DNA of 64,000 nucleotides, taken from Alphaproteobacteria bacterium. Lineage in GTDB: Bacteria > Pseudomonadota > Alphaproteobacteria > UBA8366 > GCA-2717185. Positions 1 to 8,473 of the stretch are shown here, in pieces. Under the pieces are notes generated by a model. That model was not told the origin of the DNA, did not search any database, and saw nothing but the letters and a program-made list of their open reading frames with translations. Both the position numbers and the translations under genes were made by a program. How positions within the stretch are numbered: the stretch's first letter is position 1; each line of letters opens with the position of its first letter. The stretch is from the NCBI GenBank assembly GCA_040905865.1, contig JBBDQU010000065.1:18438-82437 (forward strand), in the 5' to 3' direction.

Positions 1-2
1 TG

Positions 3-146
3 AAGCGCAAGTTCATCCAGCTTTGCGGCGGGGTCATGGACGGGTCGGCGGCCGGCTCATTGTTCGCGCAATGCCTGGCGCTTCACGACGTTCATGATGT
101 CGGCGACTTTGTAAACAAGGCCGTTTCAGGCTCATATGCGCCATGA
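3..146 (+). CDS. C-terminal fragment of an unrecognised protein (cut by window edge)
   Basis: An open frame of 47 codons runs in from the left edge and stops at TGA 144-146. Third codon positions are mostly G or C, as in the genes that follow, which favours real coding. The last residues read NKAVSGSYAP. I do not recognise the family. The stop lies about 50 bases before the start of the next gene, so the two may be co-transcribed. A chance open frame of this length in G+C-rich DNA cannot be excluded. Confidence 0.35.
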   Translation, partial: KRKFIQLCGGVMDGSAAGSLFAQCLALHDVHDVGDFVNKAVSGSYAP

Positions 147-198
147 GTGGCTCGGACGCGATACCTGTTCTGAATCACCGGATGGCAATGGCGGAACC

Positions 199-1857
199 AT
201 GGAAACACTGAAACTGGCGATCGTGACGGACATTCACCACGGGCCGACGCGCTATACCAAACAGGGCGCCGCGGCGCTGCCGTTGCTGCAAACGGTCGGC
301 CAGCGGATTGCGGCGGGCAAGGCGGATCTGATTGTCGATCTGGGCGACCGGATTTCCAATGTCGACCATGATACGGATGCGGGGCTGATGCGCGACGTCA
401 TGTCGGTTTTCGGCGGGCTGGACAAACCCCGCGCGCACCTGCTGGGAAACCACGACCTGCATTACCTGACCCGGGCGGAAAACGAAGCGATCCTCGGCCG
501 GCCCCTCGGCAGCCACAGTCAGGACCTGAAGGGGCGGCATCTCGTGTTCTGGCAGATCGACCTGTCCGGCCGGTTCCCGGACAGCCCGATCCCGAGCGAC
601 GCCGACCTCGACTGGTTGCGCCGCGATCTTGCGAACACCACGCTCCCCGCCGTCATCTTCACCCATGTGCCGCTCGACAGCGAAGCCATGACCGGCAATT
701 ACTATTTCCAGAACAACACGGCCTCCGCGACCCTGCGGCATACGCAGGCGGCGCGGGAAATCATCGAGGCTTCCGGCAAGGTCATTCTCTGCGTCGCCGG
801 TCACGTGCACCGCAACCACAACACCACCATCGACGGCATCCGTTACCTGACGGTGCAGTCGCTGGCCGAAAGCTATACGACCGAAGGCGCGGCAAGCGGC
901 GCATGGGCGGAAATCGAGATCGATGAACAGGTTCGCTGGACCGTCCACGGCGCCGATCCAATGCGGTACGAGGTGCCGGTGCGCGGGCTGAACGCCCATT
1001 GGACGCAACCGCTGCCGTCCTTCGATATCCTGCGGCTGAAGAACAGCATCGCCGATGCCGGCCACCCGGTTCGCGGCGTCATCCTCGATATGGACGGGGT
1101 GCTGTTCCGGGGCGACGAACCCATCGAGGGGTCCGCCGCCGCCGTTCGCGACCTGCAGGATCGCGGTATCCGCGTGGTCTGCCTGACCAATAATGCGCGG
1201 CGCACGCCGGTCGAATATGCGCGGAAACTCGGCGGCTTCGGCATTGCCGTGGATCCCGCCGATATCATTACCTCGGGCATGGCGGTTGCCCGGTACCTCA
1301 TGGCGCAGGGCGTCGCGCCGCGGGTCCATATCGTGGGTAGCGCGACCCTGCGGGACACGGTCCTCTCGGCGGGGGCCGTCGAAAGCGACGATCCCGAATA
1401 TGTCGTGGCCGGGATCGAATCCGGCCTGAAAATTGCCGACCTCACGCCCGCCGTTCGGCATCTTGCCAATGGCGCGGTCCTGCTTGCCAGCAATGCCGAT
1501 GCGGTCATTCCGACCCCGCATGGACCCGAGCCGGAAGCCGGTCCGGTCGTCGCCTTCCTGGAAGCCGCGAGCGGCAGGACAGCCACGGTTCTCGGCAAGC
1601 CCCATGCGGCGATCTTCCACCTTGCCGTCGAACGGCTTGGCATTGCGAAGGATGAAACCGTCATGATCGGCGATACGCCGGAGACCGATATCGCCGGCGG
1701 TTTTGCCGCCGGGCTGCGAACGTTTCTGGTCGAATCCGGCAATGCGGTTTCCGGCGCCGACGTAAGGCATGAACCGACCGCGCGCTTCGCCGATTTACGT
1801 TCGGCGGCCGAGTTTCTTCTCGACGGGGCGGCCGTCCCGGATCATCGGAAGGCGTAG
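199..1857 (+). CDS. Metallophosphoesterase fused to a HAD-family (NagD-like) phosphatase
   Basis: A 552-residue two-domain hydrolase. The N-terminal calcineurin-like phosphoesterase shows TDIHHG (residues 10-15), a GDR motif near residue 50, GNHD near 90, a later HVPL and GHVH, which are the expected metal ligands. From about residue 290 comes a HAD domain: DMDGVLFRG with the nucleophile Asp297, a TNN motif, GKP and GDTPETDI, the pattern of NagD or p-nitrophenyl-phosphatase-like enzymes. I chose the ATG at 199 because the N-terminal domain begins right there; an upstream in-frame ATG at 136 would add a 21-residue tail with no family character. The 3' end overlaps the convergent DUF3604 gene by 16 bases. 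No signal peptide is visible, so it is probably cytoplasmic. The substrate is unknown; a phosphodiester processed to a phosphomonoester and then to alcohol is one possibility. Confidence 0.85.
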   Translation: METLKLAIVTDIHHGPTRYTKQGAAALPLLQTVGQRIAAGKADLIVDLGDRISNVDHDTDAGLMRDVMSVFGGLDKPRAHLLGNHDLHYLTRAENEAILGRPLGSHSQDLKGRHLVFWQIDLSGRFPDSPIPSDADLDWLRRDLANTTLPAVIFTHVPLDSEAMTGNYYFQNNTASATLRHTQAAREIIEASGKVILCVAGHVHRNHNTTIDGIRYLTVQSLAESYTTEGAASGAWAEIEIDEQVRWTVHGADPMRYEVPVRGLNAHWTQPLPSFDILRLKNSIADAGHPVRGVILDMDGVLFRGDEPIEGSAAAVRDLQDRGIRVVCLTNNARRTPVEYARKLGGFGIAVDPADIITSGMAVARYLMAQGVAPRVHIVGSATLRDTVLSAGAVESDDPEYVVAGIESGLKIADLTPAVRHLANGAVLLASNADAVIPTPHGPEPEAGPVVAFLEAASGRTATVLGKPHAAIFHLAVERLGIAKDETVMIGDTPETDIAGGFAAGLRTFLVESGNAVSGADVRHEPTARFADLRSAAEFLLDGAAVPDHRKA

Positions 1858-4169
1858 ATCGGGCTGCTCCAGGCCTGGAAGCCGTCCTCGGTGGTGACGC
1901 AGACCCAGACGGGATTGTCGCCGGTCGGTTTCAGCGCGATGTCCAGTTCGATATCCAGGGAAAACGTCGTGTTCTCCGCCGGCAGGCGGAAGGTGCGAAT
2001 CCTGCGCTCCAATCCGCCCGCTTCGAGGACGGTATCCTCCAGGCCGATTTCCGCGAGCGGAACGGTCAGGCTGCCGAGGTTCGTCGTGACCTCCAGGTCG
2101 CCGGGCGCGCCCGGTTCGATCCAGGCGTCGAACCCGCCGAAGTTACCGGTCGTGATGGAATCGAAGACAACCGTATCCGCGCCCTGCTGCTCCAGCAGCC
2201 GTTCCAGGTTGAAGGCATTGATCTTTTCGATACGCCGGATGGTCGCGCCGGAAAACCGGGCCTTGCCCTTCCAGTTGGTTTCACGGCCGCGACCGCGATA
2301 TTCAGCGCCGCTCCACACCACGCGGATGCGTTCGCCAAGATCGCGTTCGGTATAGCCGCGCGCGGTGTGCAGGACGTCGAAGCCGTTGCGGATTTCCACC
2401 CGTTCGATCGGCGACTGGGTGGCGACCGCGACCTTCAGCGACAGTGACGAATCGTCCGTCTGCACGATATCGCCCATCATGACCTCTTTGACGCTTTGCG
2501 ATGTCGCATCGTCGAAGGCATCGGGATCGCGGTCGAATAGCCGGCCGGATGTCGGGAAGGTTGCGCGCACGTCCAGATGCATCCGGGTGCCGGTCGTGCC
2601 GTAGTGATGGCGTTTGCGCAGGCAATCGAAGATCGCATCGCGGGTCAGTTCCGTTGCGTAGAAGCAGGTCAACCCGCCATAGGCGCCGAATGTGGAGGCT
2701 CCCGGATAGCTGGCGCCGGGCCGGCCCTTGTGGCCGTCGCTGTTGCAGACGACGCCGCTGCGATGGCCCAGCGGGAAGCCGTCGGTCAGCAGCCACTCGA
2801 AGGTGCCCCAGGCGGAGTGTATCTCCATCGCCGATTCCAGTTTCGGGTCATGGGCGTATTTGACATCCGCGTAGCGCCCGCCGACATGGGCATAGATCAC
2901 GCAATCCTCGTCCTTCAGCGCCTCGAACAGCAGGTTGACATTCGGGGCGTCGGTGTCGAGGTCATGGCGTTCCGGCAGCAATGCGTGGGACGAGCGACGG
3001 ATCGGCCGGCCCTCCGTGCGGAAATAGACGTTGCGGTCGCCGCCGACCGCCGTATTGCCCGACCATTCATAGCCGGGGAAGGTGACGAAGCGATGGTCCT
3101 CGTGATACTCCGCCGTCAACTCGTTGAGGAATTTCCAGAAGGCGTTGTTGATCTGGAAGTCATTCGCCTGGTGGCTGGTCAGGTCGAGAAAGGCCCGGTT
3201 GCGCGCGAAATTGAAGTAGGATCGGGACGTGCCGATGCCGATGGATTCGCCGCTCTGCCCGTGCAGGTCGCCCCAATAGGCGCCGTACTGTCCCTCGCGG
3301 ATCATCATCGGGTGCGACCGCGCGACGACATTCCCTGTTGTCTCGTCCCGTACCGTTATGCGCAATTCGCCCGGCTTGTCGACGCTGAGCCCCTCGAAGG
3401 TGACGGCCCGCTCCCCGCGCGGATAATCGAAGCGGGAGGGCAGGTTGTTTACCGGCACGCTGGTTTCGAAGGTGAAGGCGCCGGTCGCATGTTCCGTCGG
3501 GTTGCCCCATTTGTCCTCGGCCTTCAGCCCGAAGATGAAACTTTCACCCGGCCGCCGCAGGCTGCTGAGCACGGCGCGCCAGACGACCGGCTGCCCCGGC
3601 ACGATGGCGATGCTGGGCGTATTCGGGATCGGCGTGAAATGGCCGGTGGCGCAGACATCGGCCAGCACCTTGAACTCGAACCCGTCCTCGACGACGGTCT
3701 GCATCTTCATGCCGGGCGACCCGTGGCTTGTGTCGCCGAACACGATGGTGATGGTGTCGCCCTCGCGCAGATAACCGCCGGAAACCCCGATGGTCAGGGC
3801 CTTCCAGCGCGGCCGGGCGGACGCGCCGCGACGCGAATATTCCACCGACAATGTCGCGCCGTTGCTGGCCGTGGCGGTGACATAGCCGTCGCCGGACGGG
3901 TCGCTGGTCTGCAACCGGCCCGCATCGCCCATGGCGCGGAAGACGACCCGTATCGCGCCGCTGTCATCCAGGCCGAAACGCCCGACGGTATAGGTCAGGG
4001 TGAAGGTCTGGAAGCTGCGGACCTCGAACGCGCCCTTGGGGGAGAGATCGACATGCCCGTACAGGACCGGATCGGCGCCCGGCTGCACTTCGGACCAGCC
4101 TTCGCCGACAAGCCTGGAATCGGCGAGCGTTTCCAGTTTCTGGTCGGTTAATTTCCCTGTATCCGGCAT
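1842..4169 (-). CDS. DUF3604 domain-containing protein
   Basis: A 775-residue protein matching the DUF3604 family by recognisable blocks in its middle: a GDLHGQSGES segment, TFPGYEW, a YAHVGG stretch, and CNSDGHKGRPG followed by a Gly-rich GAYGGLTCF. Several His and Asp residues in these blocks resemble the metal ligands of PHP-type hydrolases, to which DUF3604 proteins are distantly similar. No signal peptide is visible. I chose the ATG at 4169 because a GGGGAAG ribosome-binding site precedes it; a frame opening at 4277 would add an unlikely tail. It is the last gene of a long leftward set beginning with a TAXI-TRAP transporter, so a hydrolytic role in the same catabolic route is plausible but unproven. 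Confidence 0.8.
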   Translation of the reverse strand: MPDTGKLTDQKLETLADSRLVGEGWSEVQPGADPVLYGHVDLSPKGAFEVRSFQTFTLTYTVGRFGLDDSGAIRVVFRAMGDAGRLQTSDPSGDGYVTATASNGATLSVEYSRRGASARPRWKALTIGVSGGYLREGDTITIVFGDTSHGSPGMKMQTVVEDGFEFKVLADVCATGHFTPIPNTPSIAIVPGQPVVWRAVLSSLRRPGESFIFGLKAEDKWGNPTEHATGAFTFETSVPVNNLPSRFDYPRGERAVTFEGLSVDKPGELRITVRDETTGNVVARSHPMMIREGQYGAYWGDLHGQSGESIGIGTSRSYFNFARNRAFLDLTSHQANDFQINNAFWKFLNELTAEYHEDHRFVTFPGYEWSGNTAVGGDRNVYFRTEGRPIRRSSHALLPERHDLDTDAPNVNLLFEALKDEDCVIYAHVGGRYADVKYAHDPKLESAMEIHSAWGTFEWLLTDGFPLGHRSGVVCNSDGHKGRPGASYPGASTFGAYGGLTCFYATELTRDAIFDCLRKRHHYGTTGTRMHLDVRATFPTSGRLFDRDPDAFDDATSQSVKEVMMGDIVQTDDSSLSLKVAVATQSPIERVEIRNGFDVLHTARGYTERDLGERIRVVWSGAEYRGRGRETNWKGKARFSGATIRRIEKINAFNLERLLEQQGADTVVFDSITTGNFGGFDAWIEPGAPGDLEVTTNLGSLTVPLAEIGLEDTVLEAGGLERRIRTFRLPAENTTFSLDIELDIALKPTGDNPVWVCVTTEDGFQAWSSPIYAFR

Positions 4170-4407
4170 GGCGTTACTTCCCCTGATAGTGACCGCGCGA
4201 CAGACCGGGTCGGCATGGCAAATGAACCGGTTCCGGGCGGAATACGATATCGTGCCCGCGCCAAACATGCGAGGCAACCGGAATCAGCCTCACCGTCAGG
4301 GCAATCGGGTGAACCCGGTTGCCCTTTCATTTTTCCTTCCCTCAAGCGCCGGGCGGGTGCTCCGCGCCCTTGGCTTTCGGTGCACGAGCACCGACGGCCG
4401 CCTGGCC

Positions 4408-6273
4408 TTATCGTCCGAAGGCGTAGCCCTGTGTATTGCGGGCTGTCGCCGCCGCCTTGAGCAGATGGCCGTCGCGGGCGACCGCGCACATCCGGCCCTG
4501 CGACCATTCCTCGCCGATGGAAACGTCATGGCCGCGCCGGCGCAGCGCATCGACCGTTGCGGCGGAAAATCGCCCTTCGACGCTGAGCGATTTCAGCGCC
4601 GCGCGTTTCGGGTAGAACGATCCGGGGAAATGCGAGGTATTGAATGTGGGCGCATCGACCGCCTGCTGCAGGTTCTGGCCATGATGGATATGGCGCAGCA
4701 GGAACTGCAGGGCCCATTGATCCTGCCGGTCCGCGCCGGGCGTGCCGAAGGCCATGTAGGGCTTGCCGTGACGGGTCGCGAAGCCGGGGCTGAGCGTTGT
4801 GCGCGGCCGCTTGCCCGGCGCGATGCAGCCCGGCGTGCCCTCTTCAAGCGTGAATATCTGTCCCCGGTTCGACAGCGCGAATCCGAGGTCCGGGATGGTC
4901 GGCGAACTGCGCAGCCAGCCGCCGCTGGGCGTGATGGATACCAGGTTGCCGAACCGGTCGGCGACGTCGAGATGCACCGTGTCGCCGGTCGCGATGGATA
5001 CGGCCGGCGACGGGGCGGACAGCGGGGACGGCGCGCCGTCTTCGGATATGGCGTAGCGCTGCCCGTCTTCGAGGCCATAGATGACCGGCCCGCCAAACCC
5101 CGGTATCGCGCCGGGCCGGATCTCTCCGGAGGCCGTTTCGCCGACCAGCGCGCGGCGCGCGGCATTGTATTCCTCGCTGAGCAGGACAGAGACCGGCACA
5201 TCGACGAAATCCGGGTCGCCGTAGAATTTCTCGCGGTCGGCAAAGGCGAGTTTCGCGCATTCGGTGACGAGATGGACAAAATCCGGGCCGTCCGGATCCA
5301 TCGATCCGATATCGAAACCGCGCAACAGCGCCAGTTGCTGCAGCAGGACGGGGCCCTGGCTCCACGGGCCGCATTTGAAAATCGTATAATCGCCGTAATC
5401 CAGCGACAGCGGCGCCTCGATGCGGGCCGACCAGCGGGCCATGTCCTCCCCGGACAGGAAGCCGCTGTGGCGTCGCCCGGAGGTGTCGAGATATTCATTG
5501 TCCCGGCAGAACCGGTCCACGGATTCCGCGACAAAGCCGCGATAGAACGCATCGCAGGCCGCATCGATCTGCTGTTCGCGGCCGCTGCCGGCGGCTTCCG
5601 CTTCGCGCAGGATGCGTTCGAAGGTATCCGCTAGAACGGGATTGGTGAACAGGTCATTCGCCTTCGGCACCCTGCCGCCGGGGCAGTATACCGCCGCCGA
5701 ACTCGGCCAGTGTTCGACAAACAGCTCCTTCAGGCTGTCGATTGTCGCGACAACGCGTGCGGCGATAGGATAGCCGTTGCGCGCATGGCCGATGGCCGGC
5801 TCCATTACGTCGCGCAGGCGCAGCGAGCCCCAGTCGCGCAGCAGGGTCATGAAGGCGCCGAACGCGCCCGGCACCACCAGCGGCAGCAGTCCGGCGCCGG
5901 GGATGATGTCCAGCCCCAGATGGCGGTATGCGGCGGCGGTCGCCGCGGCGGGCGCGCCGCCCTGGCCGCAGATCACCGATACATCATCGTTTTTTGCATC
6001 GTACAGGATAACCGGCGCATCGCCGGCGGGCCCGGCCATGCTGGGTTCGACGACCTGCAGGGCGAGGCCGGTCGCAACAGCCGCGTCGAAGGCGTTGCCG
6101 CCCTTTTCCAGAATTGCCATCCCGGCCGCCGTTCCCAGCCAGTGGGTCGATGCCACCATGCCGAAGGTGCCGCAGAGTTCCGGCCGCGTGGTGAACGGCG
6201 GCTGCCCCGGCAATCCCTGCGTTGGCGCTGTTGCGCTGCCGCGAAACAGGTGTTCGATTTCCTGGGCCTTCAT
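4408..6273 (-). CDS. Gamma-glutamyltransferase family protein
   Basis: A 621-residue member of the gamma-glutamyltransferase (Ntn-hydrolase) family, whose members cleave or transfer gamma-glutamyl groups, or in some branches act on acylated amino compounds. Visible marks are GGNAFDAAVATGLALQVVEP near the N-terminus, GDTVHLDVADRFGN where the Thr aligns with the autoprocessing nucleophile of classical enzymes, and PGADRQDQW in place of the usual PGG loop. No export signal is obvious, unlike periplasmic GGTs, so it may act in the cytoplasm. ATG 6273 is preferred over an upstream frame start at 6309 because AGGA lies just before it. It sits downstream of HyuA and HyuB homologues, so gamma-glutamyl transfer and oxoproline or hydantoin hydrolysis may be linked steps. 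Confidence 0.85.
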   Translation of the reverse strand: MKAQEIEHLFRGSATAPTQGLPGQPPFTTRPELCGTFGMVASTHWLGTAAGMAILEKGGNAFDAAVATGLALQVVEPSMAGPAGDAPVILYDAKNDDVSVICGQGGAPAAATAAAYRHLGLDIIPGAGLLPLVVPGAFGAFMTLLRDWGSLRLRDVMEPAIGHARNGYPIAARVVATIDSLKELFVEHWPSSAAVYCPGGRVPKANDLFTNPVLADTFERILREAEAAGSGREQQIDAACDAFYRGFVAESVDRFCRDNEYLDTSGRRHSGFLSGEDMARWSARIEAPLSLDYGDYTIFKCGPWSQGPVLLQQLALLRGFDIGSMDPDGPDFVHLVTECAKLAFADREKFYGDPDFVDVPVSVLLSEEYNAARRALVGETASGEIRPGAIPGFGGPVIYGLEDGQRYAISEDGAPSPLSAPSPAVSIATGDTVHLDVADRFGNLVSITPSGGWLRSSPTIPDLGFALSNRGQIFTLEEGTPGCIAPGKRPRTTLSPGFATRHGKPYMAFGTPGADRQDQWALQFLLRHIHHGQNLQQAVDAPTFNTSHFPGSFYPKRAALKSLSVEGRFSAATVDALRRRGHDVSIGEEWSQGRMCAVARDGHLLKAAATARNTQGYAFGR

Positions 6274-6354
6274 GGTCCTGTCTTTCTGTTGTCCGGCGAC
6301 GCCCGCCATTCCGGACAGCGTAGCATCGCCGGTGCTCGTTTTGGAAATCTCCGG

Positions 6355-8442
6355 TCAGTTCTCCGGTAAATGGCAGATCAGGTTCAGGTGCCCATCGACA
6401 TCGACTTTGGCGCCCGGTCCGATGACCGTCGTGGATTCCCGTTCCTCGACCACCGCCGGGCCATCGAAGCGGTCGCCCGCGCGCAGTGCATAACGGTCGT
6501 AGACATCGCATTCGACGAAGCCGGTTTCAGGGAAGTAGACCTGCCTTGTGCCTTTCAGGGCGGTTCCCGCTTCGCCGCCGCTGCCGAAATTCAGGGAAAT
6601 TTCGGGGTTCGGGCCGCTTGCCGCCAGACGCCAGCTCATGGCCTCGATCCCGACGTCCCGGACCGTGCGTTCGAACAGCTTCTGGTAGGTATCGAAGAAG
6701 GACTCCCGCAAGTCGTTCAGGGTATCCGCTGACAGTGTCCCGTTCGGTACGGGGACGGAAATTTCGAAGCCCTGGCCCACATGGCGCATTTCGGCGGAGC
6801 AGGTGATCGTGACTTCGTCGCCGCTGACCCCCGCATCGGCGAGCAGCGCGCGCGCATCCGCTTCCATTTCCGCATACAGCGTATTGAGGTGCGCCCAGTC
6901 GAGGTTTTCCAGACGGGAAACATAGCTGCGCACATAGTCGATGGCCGGCGGCGCGACGAGAAAGCCCAGCGCCGAGGTCACGCCGGCCCCCAGGGGCACC
7001 ACCAGTTTCCGCAGCTTGAGAATCCTGGCGAGCCCGTAGGCATGGACCGGTCCCGCGCCGCCAAAGGCGATCAGGTCGTAACGCCTGGGATCGCGTCCCT
7101 TTTCCGCGAGATGCATGCGGGTCGCGGCGGCCATGTTCTCGTTGACGATATTGTGGATTCCGATGGCGGCCTCCAGCGCCGTAAGCCCGAGCGGTTTGGC
7201 GATTTTCTCGACAATCGCCTTTTCCACCGTGTCCATGTCGAGGGCCATTTCCCCACCGAGGAAATAATCCGGGTTCAGGTAACCCAGATAGAGATCGGCA
7301 TCGGTGACGGCCGGGTTCTCGCCGCCCAGCCCGTAGCATACCGGTCCCGGCGCCGAACCGGCGCTGCGCGGACCGACCTTGAGCAGCCCCATGCCGTCCA
7401 CATTGGCGAGGCTGCCCCCGCCCGCGCCGATCTCGATCATGTCGACCACGGAAACCTTCAGGGGAAGGCCGGAGCCCTTCATGAATCGCCGCACCCTTCC
7501 GGCCTCGAAATCATGCTTGCGATCCGGTCTGCCGCCGTCGATGAGGCACATTTTCGCCGTCGTGCCGCCCATATCGAAGGAAATGAAGTTTTCGGTATCC
7601 GTAAGCCGGCTGTAATAGGATGCCGCCATCGCGCCGGCCGCCGGACCCGATTCGATCAGCTGGATCGGAAAGGCGCGGGCGGATTCAACGGTCGTGATGC
7701 CGCCGCCCGAAAGCATGACATACAGGGCGCCGTCATGCCCGGCGGCGCTCAGTTCGTTTTCCAGCCGTTTGAGATAGGTCTGCATGCGCGGCTGTACATA
7801 GGCATTGGCGCAGGTCGTGCTCGTGCGCTCGAACTCGCGGATTTCCGGCGCGGCTTCCGACGAAATCGTGAACGGAATGTCGCCCAGTTCCTCGATCAGG
7901 ATCTGCCTGGCCTGCCGTTCATGGTCGGGATTGCGGTAGGAGTGCATGAAGCAGACGGCGACCGCCTCGACGGCTTCCTCATCGACCAGTTGCCGGGTAA
8001 CGGCGCGGAATTCATCGGCGTCGAATGCCAGCAGGACTTCGCCGTCGGGCGCCATGCGTTCGGATACTTCCTTGCGCAGATAGCGCGGGACAAGGGTCGG
8101 CGGCGACTCCAGGAACAGATCGTACAGGTCGTACCGGATCTCCCGGCCCATTTCCAGGGCGTCGCGGTTGCCCCGGGTGGTGATCAGGCCGACCCTGGCG
8201 CCGGTCCGTTCGATCAGGGTATTCGTGACCAGCGTCGTGCCGTGCACGATGCTGTGCACCGCCGACGGGTCCGTACCCGCCTCTTTCAGGATGCGGCTGG
8301 TGCCTTCCAGGATGGCTTCGCTGGGATCGTCCGGCGTGGTCAGGCGCTTGCCCGTGAAGATAAGGCCGCGGTCGTCGTCGACCAGGACAAAATCGGTGAA
8401 TGTGCCGCCGACATCGACGCCGATTCGAATTTTCTTTTTCAT
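6355..8442 (-). CDS. Hydantoinase/oxoprolinase family protein, subunit A (HyuA-like)
   Basis: A 695-residue protein with the ASKHA-type nucleotide-binding start IGVDVGGTFTDFVL and later motifs of the hydantoinase/oxoprolinase A family: HGTTLVTNTLIER, SFDMGGTTAKMCLIDGG, IEIGAGGGSLA and FGGAGPVHAYGLA. Family members pair with a B subunit and use ATP to open 5-oxoproline or N-methylhydantoin rings, or carboxylate ketones such as acetone. A TGGAG site precedes ATG 8442. The gap to the upstream HyuB homologue is only 31 bases, so both are translated from one message. Next to a GGT homologue the 5-oxoprolinase-like role is attractive, but motifs do not separate the branches of this family. Confidence 0.9.
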   Translation of the reverse strand: MKKKIRIGVDVGGTFTDFVLVDDDRGLIFTGKRLTTPDDPSEAILEGTSRILKEAGTDPSAVHSIVHGTTLVTNTLIERTGARVGLITTRGNRDALEMGREIRYDLYDLFLESPPTLVPRYLRKEVSERMAPDGEVLLAFDADEFRAVTRQLVDEEAVEAVAVCFMHSYRNPDHERQARQILIEELGDIPFTISSEAAPEIREFERTSTTCANAYVQPRMQTYLKRLENELSAAGHDGALYVMLSGGGITTVESARAFPIQLIESGPAAGAMAASYYSRLTDTENFISFDMGGTTAKMCLIDGGRPDRKHDFEAGRVRRFMKGSGLPLKVSVVDMIEIGAGGGSLANVDGMGLLKVGPRSAGSAPGPVCYGLGGENPAVTDADLYLGYLNPDYFLGGEMALDMDTVEKAIVEKIAKPLGLTALEAAIGIHNIVNENMAAATRMHLAEKGRDPRRYDLIAFGGAGPVHAYGLARILKLRKLVVPLGAGVTSALGFLVAPPAIDYVRSYVSRLENLDWAHLNTLYAEMEADARALLADAGVSGDEVTITCSAEMRHVGQGFEISVPVPNGTLSADTLNDLRESFFDTYQKLFERTVRDVGIEAMSWRLAASGPNPEISLNFGSGGEAGTALKGTRQVYFPETGFVECDVYDRYALRAGDRFDGPAVVEERESTTVIGPGAKVDVDGHLNLICHLPEN

Positions 8443-8473
8443 CGTTGCTCCAGTTTGATTCCTGCGGCCCGCC

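Noticed and set aside
175..1770. Long minus-strand open frame opposite the metallophosphatase-HAD gene
   Set aside because: The plus strand carries full catalytic motifs of two families; the opposite frame is Arg/Gly/Asp-rich without motifs, as expected for an antisense shadow in G+C-rich DNA.
2577..5634. Long plus-strand open frames opposite the DUF3604 and GGT genes
   Set aside because: They lie antisense to recognised families, lack ribosome-binding sites and show shadow-type composition.
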